A stretch of DNA of 64,000 bases from Tranquillimonas sp964472855 (lineage in GTDB: Bacteria > Pseudomonadota > Alphaproteobacteria > Rhodobacterales > Rhodobacteraceae). Of the stretch, positions 49,266 to 59,811 are shown in pieces (the first letter of the stretch is position 1; every line of letters starts with the position of its first letter). The position numbers and the translations under genes were made by a program. Under the pieces are notes generated by a model. The model was not told where the DNA came from, searched no databases, and worked only from the letters and a program-made list of their open reading frames with translations. The stretch is from NCBI GenBank assembly GCA_964472855.1, contig CAYYMJ010000003.1, forward strand, positions 33,836 to 97,835, read 5' to 3'.

Positions 49266-50291
49266 TCAAGAGCGTGGCGCCGCGGTCGTTGCGCGCACGA
49301 CCAGCGACACCGGAACGTGGATCGCCGGGGCGCCGTGCGCCCTGCCAAGGATGCGGTCCAGCAGCAATTCGGCCGCCTTGCTGCCCAGCGTCTCGCGCGC
49401 TTGCCGGATGGTCGTCAGCGGCGGCCACAGATATTCCGAAACCTCGATATCGTCGAACCCGACAACCGACACGTCCTGCGGCACCCGGATATTCATGGCC
49501 CGCCACTGGCCGATCATCGCGTGCGCCATCAGATCCGAGGCGCAGAACACCGCCGTGGGCAGGCGGGCCCCTTGGGCGAAAAACAGCGCCGCGTCGCGCC
49601 CGGATTCAAGCGAGAAATCGCCGCGGAACATCCAGTTGTCCTGCACCGCCAGCCCCTGCGCGGCCATCGCGGCGGCGAAAGCCTCGGTCCGCGCGGCTGT
49701 CAGCACGTTGCCCCTTGGCCCCTGAACCAGCCCGATGTCGCGATGCCCCAGCGCAAACAGATGATCCATGGCCATACGCACGCCATGGGCATTGTCCGAC
49801 CGCACCGACGGAAAGGGGCTGCCGTCGACCCATTCGCAGGCGAAGACAATGCGCGCGGCGTGGCGCGACTGCGCAACCTCGTCCAGCGCCGCAGGGTCGA
49901 AATTGCCATCAAGGCAGATGATGCCGTCGGCATGGCCGTCGCGCATGGGCTCGGTCAGCGCCTGCGCCCCTGCCCCCGGTCCGGTGTCGGTCACGACAAC
50001 CTTCAGCCCGGCGGCGGAAAGCCGCGATTCGATGCCTGCGATGATCTGGCTGAAAAACGGGTTCGAAAGATTGGGCACCAGCACCAGCACCGACCCGGCC
50101 CGCCGCGTTCGCAAAGACCGCGCCGCCTGATTCACGCGATAGCCGGTGGCCTCGACAGCGGCCAAAACCGCCTGGCGCGTGGGTTCGCTTACCTTTTCCG
50201 GGGCCGACAGCGCCCGGCTGACCGTGGCGGTAGATACGCCGGCGGCTTTTGCAACATCTTGGATTTTCGCCGCTTTATCGGACACAGTCAC
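49266..50291 (-). CDS. LacI-family transcriptional regulator of the sugar ABC operon
   Basis: This 341-residue regulator has the LacI helix-turn-helix IQDVAKAAGVSTATVSRALS (10-29), hinge region SLRTRRAGSVLVLVPNLSNPFFSQI, and a periplasmic-binding-protein-like effector domain ending VVGFDDIEVSEYLWPPLTTI. It starts at a GTG (50291). It is divergent from the sugar-binding protein gene, with a canonical LacI operator between, so it should repress that operon until the sugar binds. The effector is unknown. Confidence 0.92.
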   Translation of the reverse strand: MTVSDKAAKIQDVAKAAGVSTATVSRALSAPEKVSEPTRQAVLAAVEATGYRVNQAARSLRTRRAGSVLVLVPNLSNPFFSQIIAGIESRLSAAGLKVVVTDTGPGAGAQALTEPMRDGHADGIICLDGNFDPAALDEVAQSRHAARIVFACEWVDGSPFPSVRSDNAHGVRMAMDHLFALGHRDIGLVQGPRGNVLTAARTEAFAAAMAAQGLAVQDNWMFRGDFSLESGRDAALFFAQGARLPTAVFCASDLMAHAMIGQWRAMNIRVPQDVSVVGFDDIEVSEYLWPPLTTIRQARETLGSKAAELLLDRILGRAHGAPAIHVPVSLVVRATTAAPRS

Positions 50292-50363
50292 ATTTCCGAG
50301 CAGGAATTGGGCCTTGAATTCAGAATCACTATTGACACGAATCTGCTTCCCGGCAAACTGTTA

Positions 50364-50379
50364 ATGTAATCGTTTACAT
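50364..50379. promoter_or_regulatory. LacI-type operator
   Basis: ATGTAATCGTTTACAT has TGTAA/TTACA arms around a central CG, the standard LacI/GalR-type site. It lies between the divergent lacI-type gene and the sugar ABC operon, 98 bp before the binding-protein start. Confidence 0.8.
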
Positions 50380-50476
50380 GTGTTGGCGCCCCGACTGCGC
50401 CCGAAAATGTTAGCGGTTGACATCGTCCCGGGCGCACCGGGTGAAGCGCGGTTGATCCGCAATGGGAGGAAGATTT

Positions 50477-51706
50477 ATGAAACTTGCTAAGGCGCTTTTG
50501 GCGGCTACCTTCATGACGTCGGCAACGGTCGCGGCAGCGACCGAGCTGGAAGTCACCCACTGGTGGACCTCGGGTGGCGAAGCCGCCGCGGTTGCAGAGT
50601 TCGCAAAAGCCTTTAACGCATCCGGCGACACCTGGGTCGACGGCGCGATCGCCGGTTCCGGCGGTGTTGCGCGTCCGATCATCATCAGCCGCATCATCGG
50701 CGGCGAGCCGATGGGTGCCACCCAGCTGAACCACGGCCGCCAGGCCGAAGAGCTGGTCGCCGCCGGTCTGATGACCGACCTGACCGACCTTGCCGAGGCC
50801 GAAGGCTGGCACGACATCGTGAACCCGGTCCGCCTGCTGGATGCCTGCACCCTTGACGGCCACGTCTATTGCGTTCCGGTCAACATCCACTCGCCCCAGT
50901 GGCTGTGGCTCAGCCATGCTGCCTTCGCCAAGGCCGGCATTCCGGTTCCGAGCGACTGGTTCGAATTCGTGGCCGACGCCCCCGCCCTGGAGGCAGCCGG
51001 GATCATCCCGCTGGCCATGGGCCAGCAGTCGTGGCAGACCAACCTTGCCTTTGGCGCCATCATGGTTGCCGTCGGCGGCACCGACCTTTATCTCGACGTG
51101 CTGACCAACAAGAACGCCGACGCCGCGGCCTCGCCCGAGATGACCAAGGTCTTCGAAGCCTTCGACGCCGCACGGCATCTGTCGAACGGCTCGAACGTCA
51201 ACGACTGGAACCAGGCCACGAACCTTGTCATCACCGGTCGGGCCGGCGGCCAGATCCACGGTGACTGGGCGCAGGGCGAATTCCAGGTGGCCGGACAGGT
51301 CGCAGGTGAAGACTATACCTGCCTGCCGGGTCTGGGTGTGAACGAAGTCATCGCCACCGGCGGTGACGCCTTCTACTTCCCCAAGAACGACGACCCCGAA
51401 ATCACCGCGGCCCAGAAGCGTCTGGCCTCGCTGCTGATCTCGAAGGAAGTTCAGGTGGCGTTCAACCTCAAGAAGGGCTCGCTGCCCATTCGTGGCGACG
51501 TGGACCTTTCGGCGGCCAACGACTGCATGCAGAAGGGTCTGGCGATCCTTGCTGCCGGCAACGTGCTGCCGGACGGCGTGAACAGCTTCTCGGCTGACAC
51601 CAACACGCAGGTCGACACGCTGATGACCGAGTTCTGGAACGACAAGTCGATGACTGTCGCAGAAGCCCAGGCTGAATACACCAAGATCATCGCCAGCGCC
51701 GACTAA
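50477..51706 (+). CDS. Sugar ABC transporter substrate-binding protein
   Basis: This 409-residue secreted protein (signal peptide MKLAKALLAATFMTSATVAAA) is a family 1 carbohydrate-binding protein. TELEVTHWWTSGGEAAAVAE resembles the glucose/mannose-binding GtsA group, and CTLDGHVYCVPVNIHSPQWL carries two cysteines likely to pair. GGGAGGAAG precedes the ATG. First gene of an SBP-permease-permease-ATPase operon ending in sugar-modifying enzymes. Substrate: a hexose or related polyol is likely, but undecided. Confidence 0.9.
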   Translation: MKLAKALLAATFMTSATVAAATELEVTHWWTSGGEAAAVAEFAKAFNASGDTWVDGAIAGSGGVARPIIISRIIGGEPMGATQLNHGRQAEELVAAGLMTDLTDLAEAEGWHDIVNPVRLLDACTLDGHVYCVPVNIHSPQWLWLSHAAFAKAGIPVPSDWFEFVADAPALEAAGIIPLAMGQQSWQTNLAFGAIMVAVGGTDLYLDVLTNKNADAAASPEMTKVFEAFDAARHLSNGSNVNDWNQATNLVITGRAGGQIHGDWAQGEFQVAGQVAGEDYTCLPGLGVNEVIATGGDAFYFPKNDDPEITAAQKRLASLLISKEVQVAFNLKKGSLPIRGDVDLSAANDCMQKGLAILAAGNVLPDGVNSFSADTNTQVDTLMTEFWNDKSMTVAEAQAEYTKIIASAD

Positions 51707-51724
51707 GCGCGACGCGAAGCAAAA

Positions 51725-51754
51725 TCCGCCAGCCCCCTCTGCGGGGCTGGCGGA
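51725..51754 (+). other. Strong hairpin between binding-protein and permease genes
   Basis: TCCGCCAGCCCC / GGGGCTGGCGGA is a perfect 12-bp stem with a 6-base loop, followed by a weak T-run (CTCTTTTG). It probably stabilises or partly terminates the upstream mRNA so that the binding protein is made in excess. Confidence 0.75.
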
Positions 51755-51791
51755 ACTCTTTTGTTCTCCCTACTTGCGAGGTGATCTGGCC

Positions 51792-53084
51792 ATGTCGTCC
51801 CTAGCCGAACGTGGTTTCCTTTGGTGTATCGGGCTGGCGAGTATCACCTTTGTCCTTGCGACCGTTGGTATCAGCTTTACCCCCCTTGCCTGGCTGCCCT
51901 GGGCCTTTTGCGCGCTGGCCGCTGTCATGGTCGCCGCACTGGCGACCGACCGGGGATTTGCCCTCGGCTCGAACCAGTTTCGCCGCCATATCCTTGGCTG
52001 GGTCATCGGCGCCGTCATTGCCGTGGTGCTGTGGTCGCTGGCCCAGAAGGGCCTGCAAGACGCGCTTCCCTGGCTGAAAGAGCACAGAAAACTGTGGAAT
52101 GTGTTCGAGCCCTTCGCCCTGTTCGCGGCGTCCATTTTCATCTTGTTCGCCGGCGTTCTGGCGGTTTCCGGCGCCAAGGGCGGCGCGCGGGCCAAGCCCG
52201 GCCGGATCGAAGGCCTGTTTGTCAACAACCTGCCGGCCAAGATCGCCGCGGTTCCCATGGCCTTTACCGCGGTCGGCGTATTCGTGATCGCCACCACGTG
52301 GACGATCTATCACTCGTTCACCAACTCGAAACTGCTGCCCAACAGCAAATTCATCGGCCTCGACCAGTACGAGCGTCTGTGGTCCGCCAACCGCTGGCTG
52401 GTGTCGATCGAGAACCTGTTGATATTCGGCATCTGCTCGCTGGTGTTCAGCCTTGTGGTGGGCTTTGTCCTTGCCGCGCTGCTTGACCAGAAGATCCGCT
52501 TTGAAAACACCTTCCGGACCATCTTTCTGTATCCCTTCGCGCTGAGCTTCATCGTGACCGGTCTGGTCTGGCAGTGGATCCTGACCCCGGAATTCGGGGT
52601 GCAGAAGATCGTGCGTGACATCGGCTTTTCCAGCTTTACCTTCGACCCGCTGTTCAACGCCGACATCGTGATTTTCGGCGTGCTGTTCGCGGCGCTGTGG
52701 CAGGGCACCGGCTTTGTCATGGTGCTGATGCTGGCCGGTCTGCGCGGCATCGACCAAGAGGTCTGGAAGGCGGCGCGGGTCGACGGCATTCCGCAATGGA
52801 AAGCCTATATCTTCATCGTGATCCCGATGATGCGCCCTGTCTTCATCACGACGCTGGTGATTATCGCGGCCGGGATCATCAAGGTTTACGACCTCGTGGT
52901 TGCCCAGACCTCGGGGGGGCCGGGCATCGCGTCAGAGGTGCCGGCGAAATATGTCTACGACTACATGTTCGGCGGACAGAATCTCGGCCAGGGTTTTGCG
53001 GCATCGACCATGATGCTGGTCAGCGTTCTGGTGGTGCTGATCCCCTGGGCCTATCTCGAATTCGGAGGACGGAAGCGTGGCTGA
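51792..53084 (+). CDS. Sugar ABC transporter permease 1
   Basis: This 430-residue permease has an extended N-terminus: three or four membrane helices (residues about 10-120) precede the normal domain. The conserved EAA loop is QEVWKAARVDGIPQWKAYIF, followed by IVIPMMRPVFITTLV. It is the MalF-like partner in the importer. ATG 51792 follows GAGGTGAT. The gene overlaps the next permease by 8 bp. Confidence 0.9.
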   Translation: MSSLAERGFLWCIGLASITFVLATVGISFTPLAWLPWAFCALAAVMVAALATDRGFALGSNQFRRHILGWVIGAVIAVVLWSLAQKGLQDALPWLKEHRKLWNVFEPFALFAASIFILFAGVLAVSGAKGGARAKPGRIEGLFVNNLPAKIAAVPMAFTAVGVFVIATTWTIYHSFTNSKLLPNSKFIGLDQYERLWSANRWLVSIENLLIFGICSLVFSLVVGFVLAALLDQKIRFENTFRTIFLYPFALSFIVTGLVWQWILTPEFGVQKIVRDIGFSSFTFDPLFNADIVIFGVLFAALWQGTGFVMVLMLAGLRGIDQEVWKAARVDGIPQWKAYIFIVIPMMRPVFITTLVIIAAGIIKVYDLVVAQTSGGPGIASEVPAKYVYDYMFGGQNLGQGFAASTMMLVSVLVVLIPWAYLEFGGRKRG

Positions 53085-53979
53085 TGTAACTGCGACCCTC
53101 GAGGGTCCGCGCGGACCGCGACCGCAACGCCGCTTTTCGCGCCGCAACATCTTTCTGTACGGCACGCTTATCCTGGTCGGCGTCTACTATCTGTTGCCGC
53201 TGTATGTGATGGTGATGACCTCGCTCAAGGGGATGCCGGAAATCCGGCTGGGCAACATCTTTGCCCCGCCGCTCGAGGTCACGTTCGAGCCCTGGATCAA
53301 GGCGTGGGCGCATGCCTGCACCGGGCTGAACTGCGACGGGCTGAGCCGTGGTTTCTGGAACTCGGTGCGCATCACCGTGCCGTCGGTCATCGTTTCGATC
53401 GCCATCGCGTCGGTCAACGGCTATGCGCTGGCCAACTGGCGGTTCAAGGGTGCCAACGTCTTTTTCACTATCCTGATCTTTGGCGCCTTCATCCCCTATC
53501 AGGTGATGATCTATCCCATCGTGATCATGCTGCGGGAAATGGGCCTTTATACCAAGCTGTCGGGGCTGGTGATCGTGCACTCGATCTTCGGCATGCCGAT
53601 CCTGACCCTGTTGTTCCGCAACTATTTCACGTCGTTGCCGGAAGAGCTGTTCAAGGCGGCGCGCGTCGACGGGGCCGGGTTCTGGGGCATCTATTTCCGG
53701 ATCATGCTGCCGATGTCGATCCCGATCTTTTCGGTGGCCGTCATCCTGCAGGTAACCGGCATCTGGAACGACTTCCTGTTCGGCGTCATCTACACCAAGC
53801 CCGACACCTACCCGATGACGGTTCAGCTGAACAACATCGTCAATTCGGTGCAGGGCGTGAAGGAATACAACGTAAACATGGCCGCCACGATCCTGACAGG
53901 TCTGGTGCCGCTCGCGATCTATTTCTTCTCGGGCAAACTCTTCGTGCGCGGCATCGCCGCTGGCGCTGTGAAAGGATAA
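53077..53979 (+). CDS. Sugar ABC transporter permease 2
   Basis: This 300-residue MalG-type permease has six predicted helices and the EAA loop EELFKAARVDGAGFWGIYF, followed by RIMLPMSIPIFSVAVI. A GTG start at 53077 lies inside the end of permease 1, with GGAGGA upstream. It forms the membrane pore with permease 1; the ATPase gene follows after 3 bp. Confidence 0.92.
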   Translation: MADVTATLEGPRGPRPQRRFSRRNIFLYGTLILVGVYYLLPLYVMVMTSLKGMPEIRLGNIFAPPLEVTFEPWIKAWAHACTGLNCDGLSRGFWNSVRITVPSVIVSIAIASVNGYALANWRFKGANVFFTILIFGAFIPYQVMIYPIVIMLREMGLYTKLSGLVIVHSIFGMPILTLLFRNYFTSLPEELFKAARVDGAGFWGIYFRIMLPMSIPIFSVAVILQVTGIWNDFLFGVIYTKPDTYPMTVQLNNIVNSVQGVKEYNVNMAATILTGLVPLAIYFFSGKLFVRGIAAGAVKG

Positions 53980-53982
53980 CAA

Positions 53983-55062
<1,080 letters not shown>

Positions 55063-55072
55063 CGAGGTAAAC

Positions 55073-55813
55073 ATGTCCCTGTCTTTCCAACTTTACGGTT
55101 CGCGCGATGTTGCGAGCCAGATCGCCTTTTTGCCCGAGCTTGCGGCAATGGGCTATGAACATGTCGAGGGCTATGGCGGCGTCTACGACGACCCGGCGGC
55201 CCTGCGCGCGGGCCTGGACGCTGCCGGTCTGACCATGCCGTCGGGCCACATCGGTCTGGATGCCGTGCAGGATACGCCCGACAAGGTGATCGAAATTGCC
55301 CGGACGCTGGGCATGCGCGACGTGTTTGTGCCCTTCACCGACCTGCGGTCCAGCGACGACGCCGACTGGACGGCCTTTGGCAAGGCGCTTGCCGCCGCCG
55401 GCCAGCCGCTGTGGGACGCCGGCCTTACCTTTGGCTGGCACAACCACTGGTTCGAGTTTGACGCAACCGCGTCGGGCGCCATGCCGCTTGACCTGATGCT
55501 GGCCGCCGATGACCGGCTGGCGCTGGAACTGGACATCGCCTGGGTGTTCGTCGCCGGGCAGGACCCGGCCGAATGGCTGCGCAAGCACGCCGGGCGCATC
55601 GCGGCGGTGCATGTCAAGGACAAGGCGCCCGAGGGCGAGAACGCGGACGAAGATGGCTGGGCCGACGTGGGCCATGGCATCATGCCCTGGGGCGCCCTGA
55701 AGGCGCAGCTAGCCGCCGAGTTGCCCGACGCGCTGCAGGTCATGGAACATGACAAACCGGCTGACGCGGTCCGCTTCGCCCGCCGGTCGATCGCGGCCTA
55801 TTCGGCCCTCTGA
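55073..55813 (+). CDS. Sugar phosphate isomerase/epimerase family protein
   Basis: This 246-residue xylose-isomerase-like TIM-barrel protein has AAMGYEHVEGYGG near the start, FGWHNHWFEF with two His, LALELDIAWVFVAGQDP and IAAVHVKDKAP. The Glu, Asp and His residues expected for a divalent metal are present. It may be an isomerase, epimerase or 3-keto-sugar hydrolase-type enzyme. Co-transcribed with the transporter (10 bp gap) and a Gfo/Idh/MocA dehydrogenase, a pairing common for inositol-like or keto-sugar routes. Confidence 0.85.
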   Translation: MSLSFQLYGSRDVASQIAFLPELAAMGYEHVEGYGGVYDDPAALRAGLDAAGLTMPSGHIGLDAVQDTPDKVIEIARTLGMRDVFVPFTDLRSSDDADWTAFGKALAAAGQPLWDAGLTFGWHNHWFEFDATASGAMPLDLMLAADDRLALELDIAWVFVAGQDPAEWLRKHAGRIAAVHVKDKAPEGENADEDGWADVGHGIMPWGALKAQLAAELPDALQVMEHDKPADAVRFARRSIAAYSAL

Positions 55814-55828
55814 TCCCAGGAGACAGAC

Positions 55829-56947
55829 ATGACAGACACCAAAGGCATCGGCATCCTTGGATGCGGGAATATCTCGGCTGCCTACATGCGGCTGGGGCCG
55901 GTCTTTGAGGGTATCGAGGTTCGGGCCTGCGCCGACCTCGTTCCCGCGGCCGCGCAGGCGCGCGCCAGCGAATTCGGCCTGCGCGCCGACAGCGTCGACG
56001 ACATGCTGGCCGCCGACGATATCGACATCGTCGTCAACCTGACCATCCCTGCGGCGCATTTCGAAAGCTCGAAAGCCGTGCTTGAGGCCGGCAAGAATGT
56101 CTATTCCGAAAAGCCCTTTGTGCTGTCGCTGGACGAGGCCGAGGCGCTGTCGGCCATCGCCGGGCCGCGGGGTCTGCGCATCGGCTCGGCCCCCGATACA
56201 TTCATGGGCGGCGCCCACCAGCAGGCCCGCAAGCTGATCGACGACGGCGCCGTTGGCCGCATCACCGGCGGCACGGCTCATGTCATGAGCCACGGGATGG
56301 AGCATTGGCACCCCAACCCCGATTTCTTCTTTCAGCCGGGGGCGGGCCCCATCCTTGACGTCGGGCCCTATTACGTCACCAACCTCGTGCAGCTGATCGG
56401 GCCGGTGAAACGCGTCATGGCCATGGCGTCGACCCCGTCGCCCACCCGCACCATCCTGAGCCAGCCGCGCAAGGGCGAGAAGATCCCCGTTGACACCCCC
56501 ACTACAATTCACGCCCTGCTGGAATTCGCAAACGGCGCCATCGTGACCATGGGCGGCAGCTGGGATGTGTGGTCGCACGGGCATCACAACATGGAGCTTT
56601 ACGGCGAAGATGGCACGCTGTTCGTGCCCGACCCGAACTTTTTTGGCGGCGACCTGCGCATGACGGCGGGCGAAGCGGCGACAGACCTGCCGGCCTACAG
56701 CCATCCGCTGGCGGTGGCCAATGACGGCGACAATGCCAATTATCGCGGCATCGGGCTGGCCGACATGGCGCGCGCCATCGCGGAAGGCCGCGACCACCGC
56801 TGCGATCACCGGCTGGCGACCCACGCGGTCGAGGTGATGACAGCGATCCTTGCCGCCGGCGAAAGCGGCGACGCGATCACGCTGAAATCCACCTGTCCGC
56901 GCCCGTCCCCGCTGAGCCCGGAAGAAGCCGCCAGCTTCATGAAGTGA
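55829..56947 (+). CDS. Gfo/Idh/MocA-family oxidoreductase
   Basis: This 372-residue NAD(P)-dependent sugar dehydrogenase has the Rossmann motif GILGCGNISAAYMRL, the family lysine in KNVYSEKPFVLS and a C-terminal catalytic region with ILDVGPYYVTNLVQLIG (Asp/Tyr). It should oxidise or reduce a hydroxyl of the imported sugar. It is 15 bp downstream of the isomerase gene and ends the operon. Confidence 0.92.
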   Translation: MTDTKGIGILGCGNISAAYMRLGPVFEGIEVRACADLVPAAAQARASEFGLRADSVDDMLAADDIDIVVNLTIPAAHFESSKAVLEAGKNVYSEKPFVLSLDEAEALSAIAGPRGLRIGSAPDTFMGGAHQQARKLIDDGAVGRITGGTAHVMSHGMEHWHPNPDFFFQPGAGPILDVGPYYVTNLVQLIGPVKRVMAMASTPSPTRTILSQPRKGEKIPVDTPTTIHALLEFANGAIVTMGGSWDVWSHGHHNMELYGEDGTLFVPDPNFFGGDLRMTAGEAATDLPAYSHPLAVANDGDNANYRGIGLADMARAIAEGRDHRCDHRLATHAVEVMTAILAAGESGDAITLKSTCPRPSPLSPEEAASFMK

Positions 56948-56998
56948 CCGGTGCCGGCGGGGGGACGTTTCTCCCTTTCCCCCGCCGCATCGTCACGC

Positions 56999-57898
56999 TC
57001 AGGCGATCAGGATCAGCCCTAGGATCGACGTCAGCAGCAGCGCGATGCCCAGATATTCGCGCCGCGACACGGTCTCGCGGAAAAAGAACACCGAGGCGAG
57101 AACCGAAAAGATCAGCTCGACCTGACCGACCGCGTTCACATAGGCCGCGTTCTGCAGCGTGAAGGCCGTGAACCAGCAAAAGCTGCCGATCATCGACGTG
57201 ATGCCCACCACGCCGGCAACCCGCCAGGCGCGCAAGGTGGCGGTGATCTCGCCGGGCTGGCGCGACCTGAGCCACAAGACCAGCACCAGCGACTGGGCGG
57301 CGGTGACCACGGCCAGCGTCACGGCGGCGCGCAGAAACGGGTTGTCGTCGGCAATGGCCAGCGACGCGGCGCGATAGGACACGCCGGAAAAGCCGAAGAA
57401 CAGCCCCGATGTCAGGCCCAGACCCGCCGCCGGGTTCCAGAACCGCCGCCAGCCCCGGCCCAGACCGGGCATGTCGGTCAGGGCCAGCACACCGCCAAGC
57501 CCGACCAGTATCGCCAGCGCCGCGCCGGGGCTGACCCATTCGCCAAGCACGATGGCCGACACGATGGCCGTCTGGATGACCTCGGTCTTTTTCAGGGTCA
57601 CGCCGACCGCGAAATTGCGGTGCCGGAACAGGGCCACCACGCAAATCGTTGCCAGAATCTGCGATCCGCCGCCAATGGCCGCGAACAGCCAGAAACGCGG
57701 GCCAAGGGCCGGAAAGGCCTGTCCACTGGCCCACAGCCACGCCGCCAGCAGGATGGCAACGACCGGAGCCGAAAAGACAAAGCGCGCCAGCGTCGACCCG
57801 GTCGCCGACAGGCCGGCGGTTTGCAGCTGTTTCTGGGCCATGAAGCGCACGGTCTGGGCCAGCGCGGCGGCCAATGTGGCGGCGATCCAGAGTTCCAT
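56999..57898 (-). CDS. EamA/DMT-family transporter
   Basis: This 299-residue protein has ten hydrophobic segments in two EamA repeats. GGGSQILATICVVALFRHRN and TEVIQTAIVSAIVLGEWVS mark repeat one; NAVGQVELIFSVLASVFFFR marks repeat two, with the helix end RETVSRREYLGIALLL. It is a drug/metabolite-superfamily exporter of unknown substrate. It is convergent with the sugar operon and lies downstream of the desaturase on the same strand, 48 bp away. Confidence 0.9.
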   Translation of the reverse strand: MELWIAATLAAALAQTVRFMAQKQLQTAGLSATGSTLARFVFSAPVVAILLAAWLWASGQAFPALGPRFWLFAAIGGGSQILATICVVALFRHRNFAVGVTLKKTEVIQTAIVSAIVLGEWVSPGAALAILVGLGGVLALTDMPGLGRGWRRFWNPAAGLGLTSGLFFGFSGVSYRAASLAIADDNPFLRAAVTLAVVTAAQSLVLVLWLRSRQPGEITATLRAWRVAGVVGITSMIGSFCWFTAFTLQNAAYVNAVGQVELIFSVLASVFFFRETVSRREYLGIALLLTSILGLILIA

Positions 57899-57946
57899 GG
57901 CGTCACAGACACCGGATAGGGCCCGAATACCAGCCCCGGTGCGGGC

Positions 57947-58849
57947 TCAGCGCAGGGGGTGTGGCACCGGGTCCTTGGCGCGGAACAGGTGGGCGCGAAA
58001 GACGGCGCCGTAGCCGGGATAGACATAGCCCTGGTTGACGGCCTGAAACCGGGCCCGACCCGCCCGGTAAAGGCGCGGCAGGTCATACCAGGGCACGCCG
58101 GGATGCATGTGGTGCACGGCATGAAGGTTGTTGTTCAGAAACAGCCATGACAGCGGGCCGTGGTCGTCGATGATGACGCTGCGGGCCCGCGCCGTCTGGT
58201 GCGCTCGGTGTTCGCAAAACGTGCGGATCTTGATCAGCCCATGCCCCAGATAGGCGGCCAGCAGATACTGCCACATCGGCATGGGGGCCCAAAGGACCCA
58301 GGCGATGACCAGCGCCAGCGCCGGCAGATGCCACAGCCAGCCGGCGCGGGCAGCCCGGTCGCCACGCAGGATGGCACGGGCATCGGTCCACAGGAATTGC
58401 GGCAGCGAAATTGCCGGACCCAGCAGAATGCGGCCTGCCAGCGTGTTGTTGGCGCGCAAGGCCCGCCGCAGCGGCCATGCCAGCCGCGCCCAGCGGGCCG
58501 GGTCAAGAAAGTTGGATTCCGGGTCGTCATAGGGGTCGGTCAGATCACAGTTCAGGTGATGGGCCAGATGCTGGTCGCGGAAACGGCTGAAAGGAACGAC
58601 CAGCCCCAGCGCCGGAGCGACCAGCAGGTGGTTCAGCCGACCGGACCGGAAGGGGTGGCCGTGGGTGGCCTCGTGCTGCAACGACGAATGCAGGGCAATG
58701 GCCAGCGCCGTGGCGGCAAAGGCAAGCCCCGGCGACAGCCCCGGCAGCAGCAGCGTCCCAAGGACCCAAAGCCCATAGCAGAGCGCCGCCAGCAGCACGG
58801 TCGGCCATTCGACGGCGGTGCGGCGTCGCGCGCCCGGTGCGGTGGGCAT
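57947..58849 (-). CDS. Fatty acid desaturase-family membrane di-iron enzyme
   Basis: This 300-residue membrane protein has the three histidine clusters of the desaturase/hydroxylase family: SLQHEATHG, RDQHLAHHLN and NLHAVHHMHP. These bind two irons on the cytosolic face. Hydrophobic segments flank them. The substrate may be a fatty acyl chain, carotenoid or sterol-like lipid. The ATG at 58849 has GAGGAG 9 bp upstream and is preferred over that at 58876. It is divergent from the XRE regulator. Confidence 0.88.
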   Translation of the reverse strand: MPTAPGARRRTAVEWPTVLLAALCYGLWVLGTLLLPGLSPGLAFAATALAIALHSSLQHEATHGHPFRSGRLNHLLVAPALGLVVPFSRFRDQHLAHHLNCDLTDPYDDPESNFLDPARWARLAWPLRRALRANNTLAGRILLGPAISLPQFLWTDARAILRGDRAARAGWLWHLPALALVIAWVLWAPMPMWQYLLAAYLGHGLIKIRTFCEHRAHQTARARSVIIDDHGPLSWLFLNNNLHAVHHMHPGVPWYDLPRLYRAGRARFQAVNQGYVYPGYGAVFRAHLFRAKDPVPHPLR

Positions 58850-58953
58850 TCTGGTGATCTCCTCGGCTCTGGTCATCCATGGCAGCAGACCGGCCGGGGC
58901 GGCCAGTCCGAGAGTTGTTAACAGACCGCCACAAACGTGCTATTCACTCACCA

Positions 58954-59811
58954 ATGTTCACTGTTTCCGACAAACGCGACCGGGCGGCGCTGTTTCGCGG
59001 GCGCCTGCGCGAGGCAATCGCCCTGCGCGCCACCAGCCAGAGCGCGCTGGCCCGCGCCGCGGGCGTCGACCGCTCGACCATTTCCCAGTTGCTGGGCAGC
59101 GACATGCCGCGGCTGCCCGGCGGCCAACTGGTGGCCGCGATGGCCGGCGCGCTGGGGGTGTCAAGCGACTGGCTGCTGGCGCTGAGCGACCGCCCCGAGA
59201 CCGCCGCCGACGTTCTGGCGGCCTCGGTCACCGTGGCCGAAGCGCCGCGTGCCCTGATCGACGAGCACATCTTTGGCTGGTATCAGGAGGCGGCGGGCTA
59301 CAAGATCCGCCACGTTCCCACCAGCTTTCCCGACCTGCTGAAGACCGAGGCCGTGATGCGCTGGGAATACGCGCCGCACCTCGGCCGCACCACCGATCAG
59401 GCGATCGGCGCCAGCCGCGACCGGCTGCATTGGATGCGCAATTCGGCCTCGGACTATGAAATCGCGATGCCGCTGTTCGAGATAGACAGCCTGGCCCGGG
59501 GCGAGGGGTATTACCGCGGCCTGCCACGCCAGATCCGGCTGGCGCAGGTCGACCGGATACTGGAACTGGCCGAGCAGCTTTTCCCCCGGCTGCGCATGAC
59601 CCTGTTCGACGCGCGCCGGGTCTATTCGGTGCCGATCACCGTGTTCGGCCCGCTGATCGCCGTGATCTACCTTGGCCAGACCTACATGGTGTTTCGCGAC
59701 AGCGACAAGGTAAGCCTGCTGGCGGCACATTTCGATGCGCTGATCCGCGAAGCGGCGGTGGGCGAGCGGGCGTTTGGCGAGCATTTGCGCGGGCTGCGCG
59801 CCGGGATTTGA
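58954..59811 (+). CDS. XRE-family transcriptional regulator with unknown sensor domain
   Basis: This 285-residue protein has an N-terminal helix-turn-helix (about 12-75: ATSQSALARAAGVDRSTISQ, ALGVSSDWLLALSDRP) and a C-terminal domain of about 190 residues that I do not recognise (FGWYQEAAGYKIRHVP, MRWEYAPHLGRTTDQAIGAS, ITVFGPLIAVIYLGQTYMVF). A TTGTTA/TATTCA pair at about 58914 and 58940 puts transcription start close to the ATG, and no Shine-Dalgarno site is visible, so translation may be leaderless. The stop codon lies within a 33-bp tandem repeat. Confidence 0.85.
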   Translation: MFTVSDKRDRAALFRGRLREAIALRATSQSALARAAGVDRSTISQLLGSDMPRLPGGQLVAAMAGALGVSSDWLLALSDRPETAADVLAASVTVAEAPRALIDEHIFGWYQEAAGYKIRHVPTSFPDLLKTEAVMRWEYAPHLGRTTDQAIGASRDRLHWMRNSASDYEIAMPLFEIDSLARGEGYYRGLPRQIRLAQVDRILELAEQLFPRLRMTLFDARRVYSVPITVFGPLIAVIYLGQTYMVFRDSDKVSLLAAHFDALIREAAVGERAFGEHLRGLRAGI

